Of a stretch of DNA of 64,000 nt, positions 54,555 through 64,000 are shown in pieces (positions within the stretch are counted from its first letter, which is position 1; every line of letters begins with the position of its first letter). The notes below the pieces were generated by a model that did no database searches, was not told the DNA's origin, and was given only the letters and a program-made list of their open reading frames with translations. The DNA comes from Amphichorda felina (taxonomy: Eukaryota; Ascomycota; Sordariomycetes; Hypocreales; Bionectriaceae): contig JAEMHR010000009.1 of the NCBI GenBank assembly GCA_016490725.1, positions 1 to 64,000 of the forward strand. The letters are read 5' to 3'. The position numbers were made by a program, and so were the translations under genes.

Positions 54555-55700
54555 TGCGGAAAATCATCTCGTTAGCCAGGGCAGGTGCTTTTCTTTGTAT
54601 GTATCTGATAATCGACGATGCGAGGAAGAGAGCTGGGGTTGAGGTTGGGGCTCGCAGGACACGGCAGCTCGAAACGAATTGCCAGAGGGGGCGAGAGGGG
54701 AGAGGAGAGAGGTTGAGATGGGACTGGGTGCAGTTGGGCCTCTCGAGTCACGACCCACGAGCCATGGCCCACCAGTCTGGGCGCAGTGGGCGGTCTGGCC
54801 CGTTCAGGGCATGGGAATGAGATTGAGCCATGGGGTCGATACCTTAGAGGTACGACGTAGTGCTGGACTGTTAGTGCCAAGTTAGTACAGATCAGGTCTG
54901 ATAAGAGGAGACGGCCACTTGTGGGGAACCTGGAGAGCTGCAAGCCAGTCGGGGGGTCACGTCTGATACGACGACTCTCTCATCACTCACCCACTGTCTG
55001 ACCTGCCTTGGCTTGCCATGCGTTGCCGATTCCGGCCATGTGCTCGTCGAATAAGATAATGCCTTGGTAGGTACCTTCGAGGAAGCCACCCGCGCCTTCC
55101 TCATTGCATGATAACTTCCCATTGACCGCCAGTAGCCGATACAAATAGCTTCCCCGTGATTCCAAGCTGTAACAATGCTAATTAAGCGTGCACTAACTGA
55201 CTCGCTCGCCCGACCTCGGACGCCCCGACTTCCGCCATCCACATCTCGAATCCCCCCATTTCTGCGTAGTACGAGTACTGCTCCTACTCCGTATTACTCC
55301 ACATGGCATAGGGGTCTGGATACCCCGCAGAGAGATCTCACCATCTCACATGGCACTGACACTCAACCTTGTCACCTTGGCAAGCCATGATTAGCCATGC
55401 CGCATGCAGCCTGCGGCCTGCCGGCACCTGCACGTCGCTTCGCACTGCCGTTGAATGCGCCCTTGGCCCAGACTTCAGACGCCCCCCGCTCGTCGCCTAT
55501 CCTTGCCTCGATATGCTCCATCGCCGATGTTGACCTCGAACGACCACATCAGTGGCATGATGCGTCTGACCGCGATGACCTCGACAAGGCCACGGGTAGC
55601 TCCTGATAAAAAAGAGTCGGGCTGCAGCTTCGTGTTGATAGCCACGATACATGATCCATAGGGCAAACAGTCCACGATCAAGCTCATCACTCAGCCAGCC
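54555..55700. promoter_or_regulatory. Divergent promoter of the Zn2Cys6 regulator and the FAD oxidase
   Basis: 1.15 kb between head-to-head genes. The left 350 bp are GC-rich. No coding sequence is supported; the small frames on both strands are short and lack known motifs. Operator sites for the neighbouring regulator would be expected here, but no clear CGG-N-CCG pair was identified by eye. Confidence 0.4.
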
Positions 55701-57030
55701 ATGGCCAGCTCCAAGCGCATCCTTATCATCGGTGGCGGTACCTTTGGTCTGTCCACCGCCTACCACCTCGCCAAGTCTGGATACTCGGACATCACTGTCC
55801 TCGACAAGAGCGAGTTCCTCCCATCTGAGGACTCGGCCGGCAACGATGTCAACAAGATCATCCGCGCAGAATATGAAGACCCATTCTACGCCGACCTAGC
55901 TCTGGTAAGAAAAGCATTGGCGCATACTTCACCAAATCATCCAGCTAGCTGTCCTAGAGCAACACTGACACAGGAGCAAACAGGACGCGATCCGGCAATG
56001 GCAGCAGAACCCCCTCTTCGCCCCTTACTACCACCAGGTCGGCTACCTCCTCGGAAACTCGCCCGCCGCCCCGGAAAAAGCCAAGAAGACGCTCGCCAAG
56101 TCTCTGGCCTCCATCTCGCAGCACCCGGCCTGGGCAGGGCAGATCACCCCCCTCAACACACGCGACGACATCCGTGCCGTGGCACCCGTCTTTGACGGGC
56201 CCATGCAGTGGCGCGGCTACTTCAACAAACTCGCCGGCTACGCACACTCCGGCGACGCCCAGCACGCCACCTACGCGGCATGCTGTGAGCTGGGTGTCAA
56301 GTTCGGGCTCGGCGACGCCGTGAGCCGCCTGGCCTGGGACGCCGACCGCTGCGTGGGCGCGCACACGGCTTCAGGCAGGCTGTACGGCGCCGACGTGGTC
56401 GTCGTGACCCTCGGCGCGTCGGTGGCCCGGCTCATCCCCAGCATCGCCCCGCAGGTGACGGCCAAGGCGTGGAGCGTCGGCCACGTGCAGCTCACACCCG
56501 CCGAGGCGGCCAGGCTTCGCGGCATGCCCGTCACGTACGCGCGCGACCTTGGCTTCTTCTTCGAGCCGGACCCGCGCACGCACCTGCTCAAGATGTGCCC
56601 GTCGGGCGCGGGCATCACCAACTACGCGGGCGGGAAGGTGTCGCTGCCGCCGAGCGACTCGTCGTACATCCCGCCGCACGACGAGGAGGCCATGCGCAGG
56701 ATGCTCCGCGAGACGTTGCCCGCGCTGGCGGACCGGCCGTTTGTGCACAAGAAGATGTGCTGGGTGGCCGACACGCGCGACTCGGACTACGTGATCGACT
56801 TTGTGCCGGGCAAGAAGGGCGTCATTGTGGCGACGGGCGACTCGGGCCACGGCTTCAAGATGCTCCCCGTGGCGGGCAAGTGGATCACGACGGTCATCGA
56901 GAACGGGAAGCAGACGGAGGCCCGGTGGAGGTGGAAGGAGGTCTCTGGGGGCGGTGAGGAGGACATTAGCTGGCGGGTGGGTAACTTGTATGATCTCGGC
57001 CAGGGGGCTGCGATTCCGTCGAAGTTATAA
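55701..57030 (+). CDS. Peroxisomal FAD amine oxidase (fructosyl-amine / sarcosine / pipecolate oxidase family)
   Basis: Exons 55701-55904 and 55984-57030 encode 416 residues; the 79-bp intron has a GTAAGA donor and a CAAACAG acceptor. The N-terminal Rossmann motif is GGGTFGLSTAYHLA (about 11-24), followed by the family block SAGNDVNKIIRAEY. The Cys of MCWVADT (C327) aligns with the residue that binds FAD covalently in MSOX-type oxidases, and GDSGHGFKMLP closes the flavin site. The C-terminus is SKL, a type-1 peroxisomal signal. Such enzymes oxidise secondary amines (Amadori amino acids, sarcosine, L-pipecolate, saccharopine) and release H2O2. The substrate cannot be fixed from sequence alone. 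The gene is complete. Confidence 0.9.
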
Positions 57031-57317
57031 GGCGGCTGACTCTAGAATAATTTATAATATAAGCTCTTATTCTCCCTCATACTAATAGAATCCGGGGCTA
57101 GGGTCGAGCTCTTCATGGGCACACAGGTTGCAGAAGTACGAAGGCTTTTATCATCCACGATATCTGCAGCGAGACGCCACCTGTGATTTAAACTAGCTAT
57201 GTTTTAAAAAAAAACCATTACATGGTCTGTGTTTATTGTACAATTGAAATAAAGCAGTGCCGCCTAATATACAAAGCGACACGTAGATAGCCAAAGGCGA
57301 ATTCGTCCAGCACACTT

Positions 57318-59118
57318 TTAGTGCACGTACCGGAAGGACTCTTTCTGCTCCTTGTCGGTGCTGTCGCCCACGAGGCCCTCGCCGGTGCCCTCACGAACCT
57401 GCCCGGGCTTTCCGTACAGCCTGTCGCGGCGGCGGTTCTGGACGAGCGCGACGCCCAGGTAGCTGAGAGCCAGGAGGATGGAGATGCAGTAGCAGCACAG
57501 CATGGCGATGACGCCGCCCGTGTACTGGGGCGCCTGCTCGGCGCGGAAGGTCTGCGGGCCGATGAGGTTGCCGGCGGCGTAGCCGATGTTGACAATGGCG
57601 AAGGTGACGGCCTTCTTGGTCTGGCCGGCCGTGTTGGCCTGGGGGAGCGAGATGAAGACGACGTAGGGGGCTGTCCGGGGGTTAGCGATAGCTTGTGCAA
57701 GTCAATTGGAAAGGGAGAACCTACGCCAATACAGGTACATCAGGTAGAGACCGAACATTTGCACGGCGATGAGAGACCTTGACAGGCTGTAGACGAGGGA
57801 AGTGCCGACGAGGGGGATCAGCAGCGCGATGGCAGCGACGACGGTGCGCCTATTTTGCCACTTGGCGGCAATGTAGCTGAAGACCCAGGCGCCAAAGGTG
57901 GCAAAGACGCCAAAGGGCATGGTGAGCAGACTGGCCTCGAGGGAGTCGAAGCCGAGGTTCTTGATGATGATGGAGCCAAAGGTGAGGAGGCCGCCGTTGG
58001 GGATGTTGATGGCGATGTTGAAGAAGAAGATCAGCCAGACCTTGATGTCGAGGACGGCCTCGAGGGCCTGGGACCACTTCCAGGAGCGGTCCTTGTCGGC
58101 GATGCCGGTGCGGTTCTCGGCGAGGCGCTGGGTGGCATAGTACTTCTCCTCCTCGGTCAGGAAGCGCGCGTTGAGGGGGCTATCCGGGAGGGTGAAGTAG
58201 AGGAAGATGGCCCAGCAGATGTTGATGGAGCCCGTCAGGAGGTAGAGGTATTGCCAGCGGGCGAGGGGCGCGCTCTCGGGGATGAGGCCAACGAGCCAGG
58301 AGAAGAGCCCGTTAAAGACGGACGAGAAGTAGGCAAAGATGACTGGTAAGTCCGTGTCAGTGGCAAAACCCTTTGACTACTGGATCTCCGGATAGCGGAT
58401 GGTGGCTCGACTTACTTGCGTTGCGGGGAGGCTGCTCATCTCGAGTATAAAAGCTTTGGACGATGAGCGTCAGGCAAGGGAAGATGACAGCCTCGACGAA
58501 TCCCAGGAGGAAGCGCAGGGCCATGAAGCCACCCCAGTTGGAGCAGGCGGCGTACATCAGAGTCAAAGACGACCAGGCAATGCTGCCGTAGCAGAGGAGT
58601 CTGCCCGGGGGGATACGCTGGACCACATAGGGGGTGGCAAACAGACCGATAAGTTGCTAAAGGCTTTCCGTCAGTGTCGTCTCGAAGAGAGTTTGGGGTT
58701 TCGAGCCTTACCCCGACGGACAAGATACTACCGAGCCAGCTGTACTCGGAGCCGGTCAAGTTGTTGTCCTCTAGGAAGTCGTATAGGGCCGCGGTACCCA
58801 GTTGGACCTTGTCGACGGCAGCCATAGTGGCTGTGAAGAGACCCTGCATAAGGTGTAAGCGGACCAAAGGGACCACGGAGGCCGTGGGGTAGATCGTACC
58901 AAGGGGATGATCCAGGCATCAATCTTCCTCTTGATCCTCTTTTCCATCTCGGGAGTCATGGGCGGATAGTCCTGGTGGGCAGCGACAAACTGGGCCACCT
59001 TTTCGTCGGATGCATCCTTGACAGTTGCAGCATCATGAACGGATCCCTCGCTGGTCTCGCTCACATCGCGAGGTTGGGACTCAGCATGGCCGCTGTCCTT
59101 GGGCTCTTCGGCAGCCAT
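57318..59118 (-). CDS. MFS permease of the DAL5 / anion:cation symporter family
   Basis: Five exons, 59118-58900, 58843-58712, 58656-58416, 58342-57725 and 57670-57318, encode 520 residues with four introns of 54-73 bp; every junction is in phase. After a hydrophilic, acidic N-terminus (about 75 residues) are 12 predicted spans. Family landmarks include AAVDKVQLGTAALYDF (span 1), GLFATPYVVQRIPPGRLL with the MFS loop, RFLLGFVEAVIFPCLTLI (span 4), and YVVFISLPQANTAGQTKKA late in the protein. Members carry allantoate, ureidosuccinate, pantothenate, nicotinate or similar anions and dipeptides. It is divergent from the 5-oxoprolinase gene, which makes an acidic nitrogenous substrate such as 5-oxoproline conceivable, but this is inference. 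Confidence 0.9.
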
Positions 59119-60043
59119 TGTTGGATGTCAAGTTTACAAGACCTAGCTTGTAGTTTGCTGGATTGAAGTGTTGATCAAGAGATGGTCGTGGTCTAAGCGA
59201 ACAAGAGAGCTGCACACGAAAGCCTAGCAAGATGGCGTGTCACAACACCATCCAAGCGGTCTTATAAACAAGTCGACAACACCCAAAGCTGGGCAGGTTC
59301 GGATATGGGTGGTATATCTCGGCAGGTTACCAACAGCGTGGCAGAGGCGCCAAGGGGCCACGCGCGTGTTAACCCCAGATATGGGGTTTGATAGTCTAGG
59401 ACACGGCCATGGGGCTAGACCTACGGGGTAACAGGGAACCGGGGGGGAGGACAGCAACGTGGAGTTGCGTATTGTGCAGATAGAGTGGCGGCTAGCGATA
59501 CGCATTCCAGCACGAGGCAGGCCGAAACGACGACCAGGCCAACGCGGGGACAACCCTTGGAGTCAAACTCTGCTCGACGTCCGAAGACGGGCTGCGACGG
59601 GCTAGCGAGAGTCCCCACCGGGGTTCCGGTCGGGGCCCCGGCCCCGTATCTTTAACGCAGTACCGGGGAGCTAGACTCTAGAGTCTCTAGTACTAGCGAG
59701 TGGCTTTGGCGCTTTGCTGGCTTGGCTGGCTCTGTGGGGACGCAGACGGGGCGTCGACGGGGCTCTGCGTCCAAGGGCAATCCGAATCGACGGGCTCTCG
59801 GCTGTCGTCAAGAGACTCTCTCGACACATCGCGGTGGGACGTGGTCAGCAGTCCATTCTCCGCGTCGCAAACACCTGCGCATCGCCTCCGATCCACCATG
59901 TCTGGGTCCCGGTGGCCGCTCATGGCTCGTCCAGACGGTCGCACGCGACGAGCTTTAAAGGACATGATCCGGCTCTCCGGTGATCGAGTTTGAAGGCCAT
60001 CTGTAAAGCGTGCCTTTGTCTTTCTCTTCGTCGGCTGTCCAAA
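59119..60043. promoter_or_regulatory. Divergent promoter of the DAL5-like permease and 5-oxoprolinase
   Basis: A 925-bp spacer. Two HGATAR words suited to GATA nitrogen regulators occur: TGATAG near 59,389 and AGATAG near 59,478. That is no more than expected by chance in this length. A strongly palindromic G/C block (CCGGGG, GGCCCCGGCCCC) spans 59,615-59,655. No gene is supported. Confidence 0.4.
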
Positions 60044-63000
60044 ATGAAGCCTTCCACCTCCGGAATTACCATCGCCATCGGTATGCGCCTCCATCATGGC
60101 TGACCAGCAGTATTCATGGTACTGAGATGCTGACTACCCAAGACCGAGGCGGCACCTTTACCGATGTCCTAGCCTTCACTCCGGGCAAGCCAGACTTCTA
60201 CTTCAAGCTCCTGTCGGTCGATCCCGCCAACTACCAGGATGCCACGATCGAGGGCATCCGTCGCGTCCTCTCCCACTTCCGGGGCTACGACATCCCCCGT
60301 GGGGAGCCCCTCGACACGACTGGTGTAGCCGTCATCCGCATGGGCACCACCGTCGCAACCAATGCTCTGCTCGAGCGCAAGGGTAGCAAGTGCGCCCTGC
60401 TCATCACCAAGGGCTTCGGTGACCTGATGATCATCGGTGACCAGTCCCGCCCGCATCTGTTCGACCTGAATGTGCGCAAGCCGGGCGAGCTGCACCAGAG
60501 GGTCGTCGAGATCGACGAGCGCGTTACACAAGAGTCCTTCGCCGAGGACCCGTTGGAGCGCAGCTTCACAGAACGAGTCAATGGCTCTGATGTAAAGCAG
60601 GGCGTGACTGGCGAGGTCTTTCGCGTTCTGAAGCCGCTAGGTATGAGTGAGCCAGTTGAGGTAGACTCCGGAGACAAGCTGACACATCTCTAGATGAGGC
60701 TGCCGTCACCAAGCAGCTTCAGGACCTGTATGCAGATGGCTTCCGCAGCATCGCCGTCTGCCTGATCCACGGCTACAACTTCCAGGGTTTGTCCCCCCCT
60801 CCCTTGGAAAAGGCTGTCCGTGGCTTCATCTGACCGTAAACTACAGAGCACGAACAGCGCATAGGGGAGCTGGCCACGGCCGTTGGCTTCGAGAGCGTCT
60901 CCCTCTCGCACGCCCTCCTGCCTGTCATCAAGCTCGTCCACCGCGCACACTCCACCACAGCCGACGCCTATCTGACCCCCGAGACGAGAAAGTACATCAA
61001 CGGCTTCCTGCAGGGCTTCAAGGCCTCGTCCTCGGATGACGAGCCCCGGATCGAATTCATGCAGTCTGACGGCGGTCTCGTCAGCCATAACAAGTTCAGC
61101 GGCCTGCGTGCCATCCTGTCCGGCCCGGCCGGTGGTGTCGTCGGATACGCCCGCACGTGCCACGAGAAGGCCGACGGGAAGCCCGTCATCGGCTTTGACA
61201 TGGTAGGCCTGCCGTCCTGAGCTTCTCTTTACCTTCTTCTCGCTGACCCTGATAAGGGCGGAACATCGACCGACGTCTCGCGGTACGGTGGCTCATACGA
61301 GCACATCACTAACTCTGTCACGGCCGGCGTGCACATCAACTGTCCGCAGCTTGATATCAACACGGTCGCCGCTGGCGGTGGCTCCATGCTCTTCTTCCGC
61401 AACGGCCTCTTTGTCGTTGGCCCCGAGTCGGCCAGCGCCCACCCGGGCCCGGCCTGCTACCTCAAGGGTGGCCCCCTGACCGTCACCGACGCCAACCTGG
61501 TCCTGGGCAGACTCCTGCCCGATACTTTCCCCAAGATCTTCGGTCCCAATGAGGATCAGCCCCTGGGCGTGGAGGTCGCCCGCAAGAAGTTTGTCGAGCT
61601 GACAGCCACGATCAATGACGAGATTCGGGGCACCAGGCCGGAGATGGCGGTCGAGGAGGTTGCCCTGGGCTTCCTTCAGGTGGCCAACCTCAACATGGCC
61701 AAGCCTATCCGTGCTCTAACTGACACGCGCGGATTCCACACCGCTTCTCATAATCTTGCCAGTTTTGGTGGTGCTGGTGGTCGTGAGTTATACTCGTTTC
61801 CCGTCCTCCCCTGATCAATTTGACTGACAGATGTTAGAACACGCTTGTGATATTGCCCATTCCCTTGGTATCTCGCGTGTCATTGTTCACAAGTACTCTT
61901 CCATCCTCTCGGCCTATGGAATTGCTCTGGCGGACGTCGTCGAGGAGAGGCAAGAGCCCGCCTCCAAGGTCTACGAGCCTTCTACCGAGTCCTACTTCAC
62001 GGAGCGCCTGGATGCGCTCTCCAAGCAGGCCAGCGAGGCTCTTGCTGTCCAGGGCATCGCGGAGGAGTCGATCCAGATCGAGAAATTCCTCAACATGCGG
62101 TACCAGGGCTCTGACAGCCAACTCATGATTGCGGAATCGATGGACGATGGAGACTTCCTGGCGAATTTCCAGCGTATCCACATGCGCGAGTTCAGCTTCA
62201 CTGATGATGCTAGGAGGGTCATTGTCGACGATATTCGCGTGCGCGCGAGTGGCTCCAGCCACAAACTGCAAGAGAGGTCCTACTATGCCGATCTTAAGAC
62301 GGTCGACATGGCGCCAGCACAGATTGGAGGTGACACCCTTACCCGGGATGTGTACTTTGAAGGTGGCTGGAAGCCTACACCCTTCCTGCCCCTGGATACC
62401 CTCAGCCCTGGTACCGTCGTCCAGGGGCCTGCCATCATCATCGACAACACGCAGACTATCCTCGTCACCCCCTCATCGCAGGCAACCGTGCTCGAGAGGC
62501 ACGTTGTCATTGATCTCGTCATCGATAACAAGAAGACTGTCAGCGCTGACGAGGTCGACCCGATCCAGCTGGCCATCTTTGGCAACCGCTTCATGAGCAT
62601 TGCCGAGGATATGGGCCGCACCCTGCAGAAGATCTCCATCAGCACCAACGTCAAGGAGCGCCTCGACTTTTCCTGCGCCATCTTTGACGGCGAGGGTGCT
62701 CTGACCGCCAATGCGCCTCATGTTCCGGTCCATCTGGGCAGCATGTCCCGTGCTGTTAAGATCGCCATGCAGCGGTGGAAGGGTAACCTTCACCCTGGCG
62801 ACGTCGTGGCCACGAACCACCCCGTTGCTGGCGGCACCCATCTCCCCGACATCACACTCATCTCTCCCGTCTTTGACGATTCAGGGAAGTACATCGACTT
62901 CTTCGTCGCGGCGCGTGCGCACCACGCCGAGATTGGCGGCATCGCCCCAGGATCCATGCCCTCGGACTCGGTCGAGCTATACCAGGAGGGTGCCGCCTTC

Positions 63001-64000
63001 GAGCAGTGGAAGATCATCTCGCAGGGCAAGTTCGACGACGAGGGTGTTCAACATCACTTCATCGATGTTCCTGGGTCGTACCCCGGGTGCAGCCCTTCGC
63101 GCCGCGTCCACGATAACATTGCCGATCTCAAGGCCCAGGTGGCCGCCAACCAAAAGGGTATCAACCTGATCCACGGTCTATTTGAGGAGTATCAGCGGGA
63201 GACGGTCCTCTTCTACATGCGAGCTGTCAAGAAGACGGCTGAGGTTGCCGTCCGTGACCTGCTGAGGAAGACGGCCGACAAGCACAAGGACGAGCTGCCC
63301 TTGACAGCCGTCGACTACATGGACGACGGAAGCCGGATCCAGTTGTCCATCTCCATTGACGCTGAGAGCGGCACTGCGGTCTTTGACTTTACGGGCACTG
63401 GCCCCGAGTCGTTCAACTGCCTCAACGCCCCCATCGCCATCACGCACTCTGCTATCCTCTACTGCCTCCGGTGCTTGATCGGAAGCGACATCCCTCTCAA
63501 CGAAGGTACGTTTCTTCCTCCATTTCCCTCCCCCCGCACCCTTGCTAACAAAATTACAGGCTGCATGGAGCCCATCACCGTCATCGTCCCCGAGGGCACC
63601 ATCCTTAACCCGTCAGGCAACGCCGCCGTCTGCGCCGGCAACGCCTGCACGTCGCAGCGCATCACTGACGTCGTCCTTAAGGCGTTCCGCGCGTGTGCCG
63701 CCAGCCATGGCTGCATGAACATTCTTTCCTTTGGTGCCGGTGGGTTCGACAAGGAGACCGGCACCTTCGTCCCTGGGTACGGCTACGGCGAGACGATTGC
63801 GGGCGGCTGCGGCGCCGGTCCCGGCTGGCACGGGTACAGCGGGTCGCAGGTCCACATGACCAACACTAAGATTACCGATCCGGAGATTATGGAGAAGCGG
63901 GTAAGTTGCCGTATTTCGTAAAGTATGCCATGGTAGGGCCCCAGGCTAACGATGAGGGTAACAGTATCCGGTCGTCCTGCGACAGTTCAGCCTCCGTGCA
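60044..64000 (+). CDS. oxp1: ATP-dependent 5-oxoprolinase (OPLAH), 3' end outside the window
   Basis: Eight exons are visible: 60044-60080, 60143-60640, 60694-60786, 60847-61202, 61257-61782, 61838-63505, 63560-63900 and from 63965. All seven introns are 53-64 bp and phase-consistent. About 1185 residues are present of a usual 1290-1300. Order of domains: hydantoinase/oxoprolinase N-terminal part with DRGGTFTDV (about 13-21), HyuA-type ATPase with SGPAGGVVG and FDMGGTSTDV, and HyuB-type domain (from about 740) with NHPVAGGTHLPDI and RAHHAEIGG. The enzyme opens 5-oxo-L-proline to glutamate with ATP, closing the gamma-glutamyl (glutathione) cycle. A close relative, N-methylhydantoinase-like, is less likely given the full HyuA-HyuB fusion. 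The first exon is tiny (12 codons). Confidence 0.94.

Noticed and set aside
59380..59485. GATA-factor (AreA-like) sites in the permease/oxoprolinase promoter
   Set aside because: Two HGATAR words in 925 bp over two strands is about what chance predicts, so no nitrogen control is claimed.
59700..59993. Three overlapping plus-strand frames before the oxoprolinase
   Set aside because: All three phases are open by composition alone and none has family features; region is promoter.

Overview
The window is nuclear DNA from a filamentous ascomycete (Pezizomycotina). The evidence is GC-rich coding exons broken by 49-156 bp introns with GTRNGT-type donors, CTAAC/CTGAC branch sites and YAG acceptors, plus fungal families such as Zn2Cys6 regulators, DAL5-like permeases, DUF2306 proteins, Cdc11, Dsc3 and Ima1. 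The mix of families suggests Sordariomycetes, perhaps Hypocreales, but that is inference. All gene models were spliced by hand from the sequence; exon joins were accepted only where reading phase was kept. Starts were moved to a true ATG where the longest open frame began at GTG or TTG.

Left housekeeping block (0.4-12.6 kb): an Ima1-type inner nuclear membrane protein and a Dsc3-type ER/Golgi ubiquitin-ligase subunit, divergently arranged; the exosome helicase MTR4; cytochrome c oxidase subunit VIIc; a mitochondrial PPR protein; and a DUF2306 membrane protein.

Accessory-looking block (12.6-23.8 kb): long gene-poor, AT-rich spacers surround an indoleamine 2,3-dioxygenase-like protein with an N-terminal membrane anchor and no proximal heme histidine, a Zn2Cys6 regulator, a DHA2-type MFS transporter and a SAM-dependent methyltransferase. 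This looks like a small metabolite cluster without a classical PKS/NRPS/terpene backbone gene.

Central conserved block (25-51 kb): mitoribosomal mS23, ALG14, a Ras/Rho-like small GTPase gene broken by one TAG in its G3 motif, the inositol hexakisphosphate kinase KCS1, a large Ser-rich disordered protein of unknown function divergent from the septation scaffold Cdc11, and a TBC-domain Rab GAP.

Right block (51-64 kb): a catabolic-looking neighbourhood with a peroxisomal enoyl-CoA hydratase/isomerase (C-terminal AKL), a second Zn2Cys6 regulator, a peroxisomal FAD amine oxidase of the fructosyl-amine/sarcosine/pipecolate family (C-terminal SKL), a DAL5-type permease, and a divergent ATP-dependent 5-oxoprolinase that runs off the right edge. 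No rRNA, convincing tRNA, transposon ORF or CRISPR array was seen.
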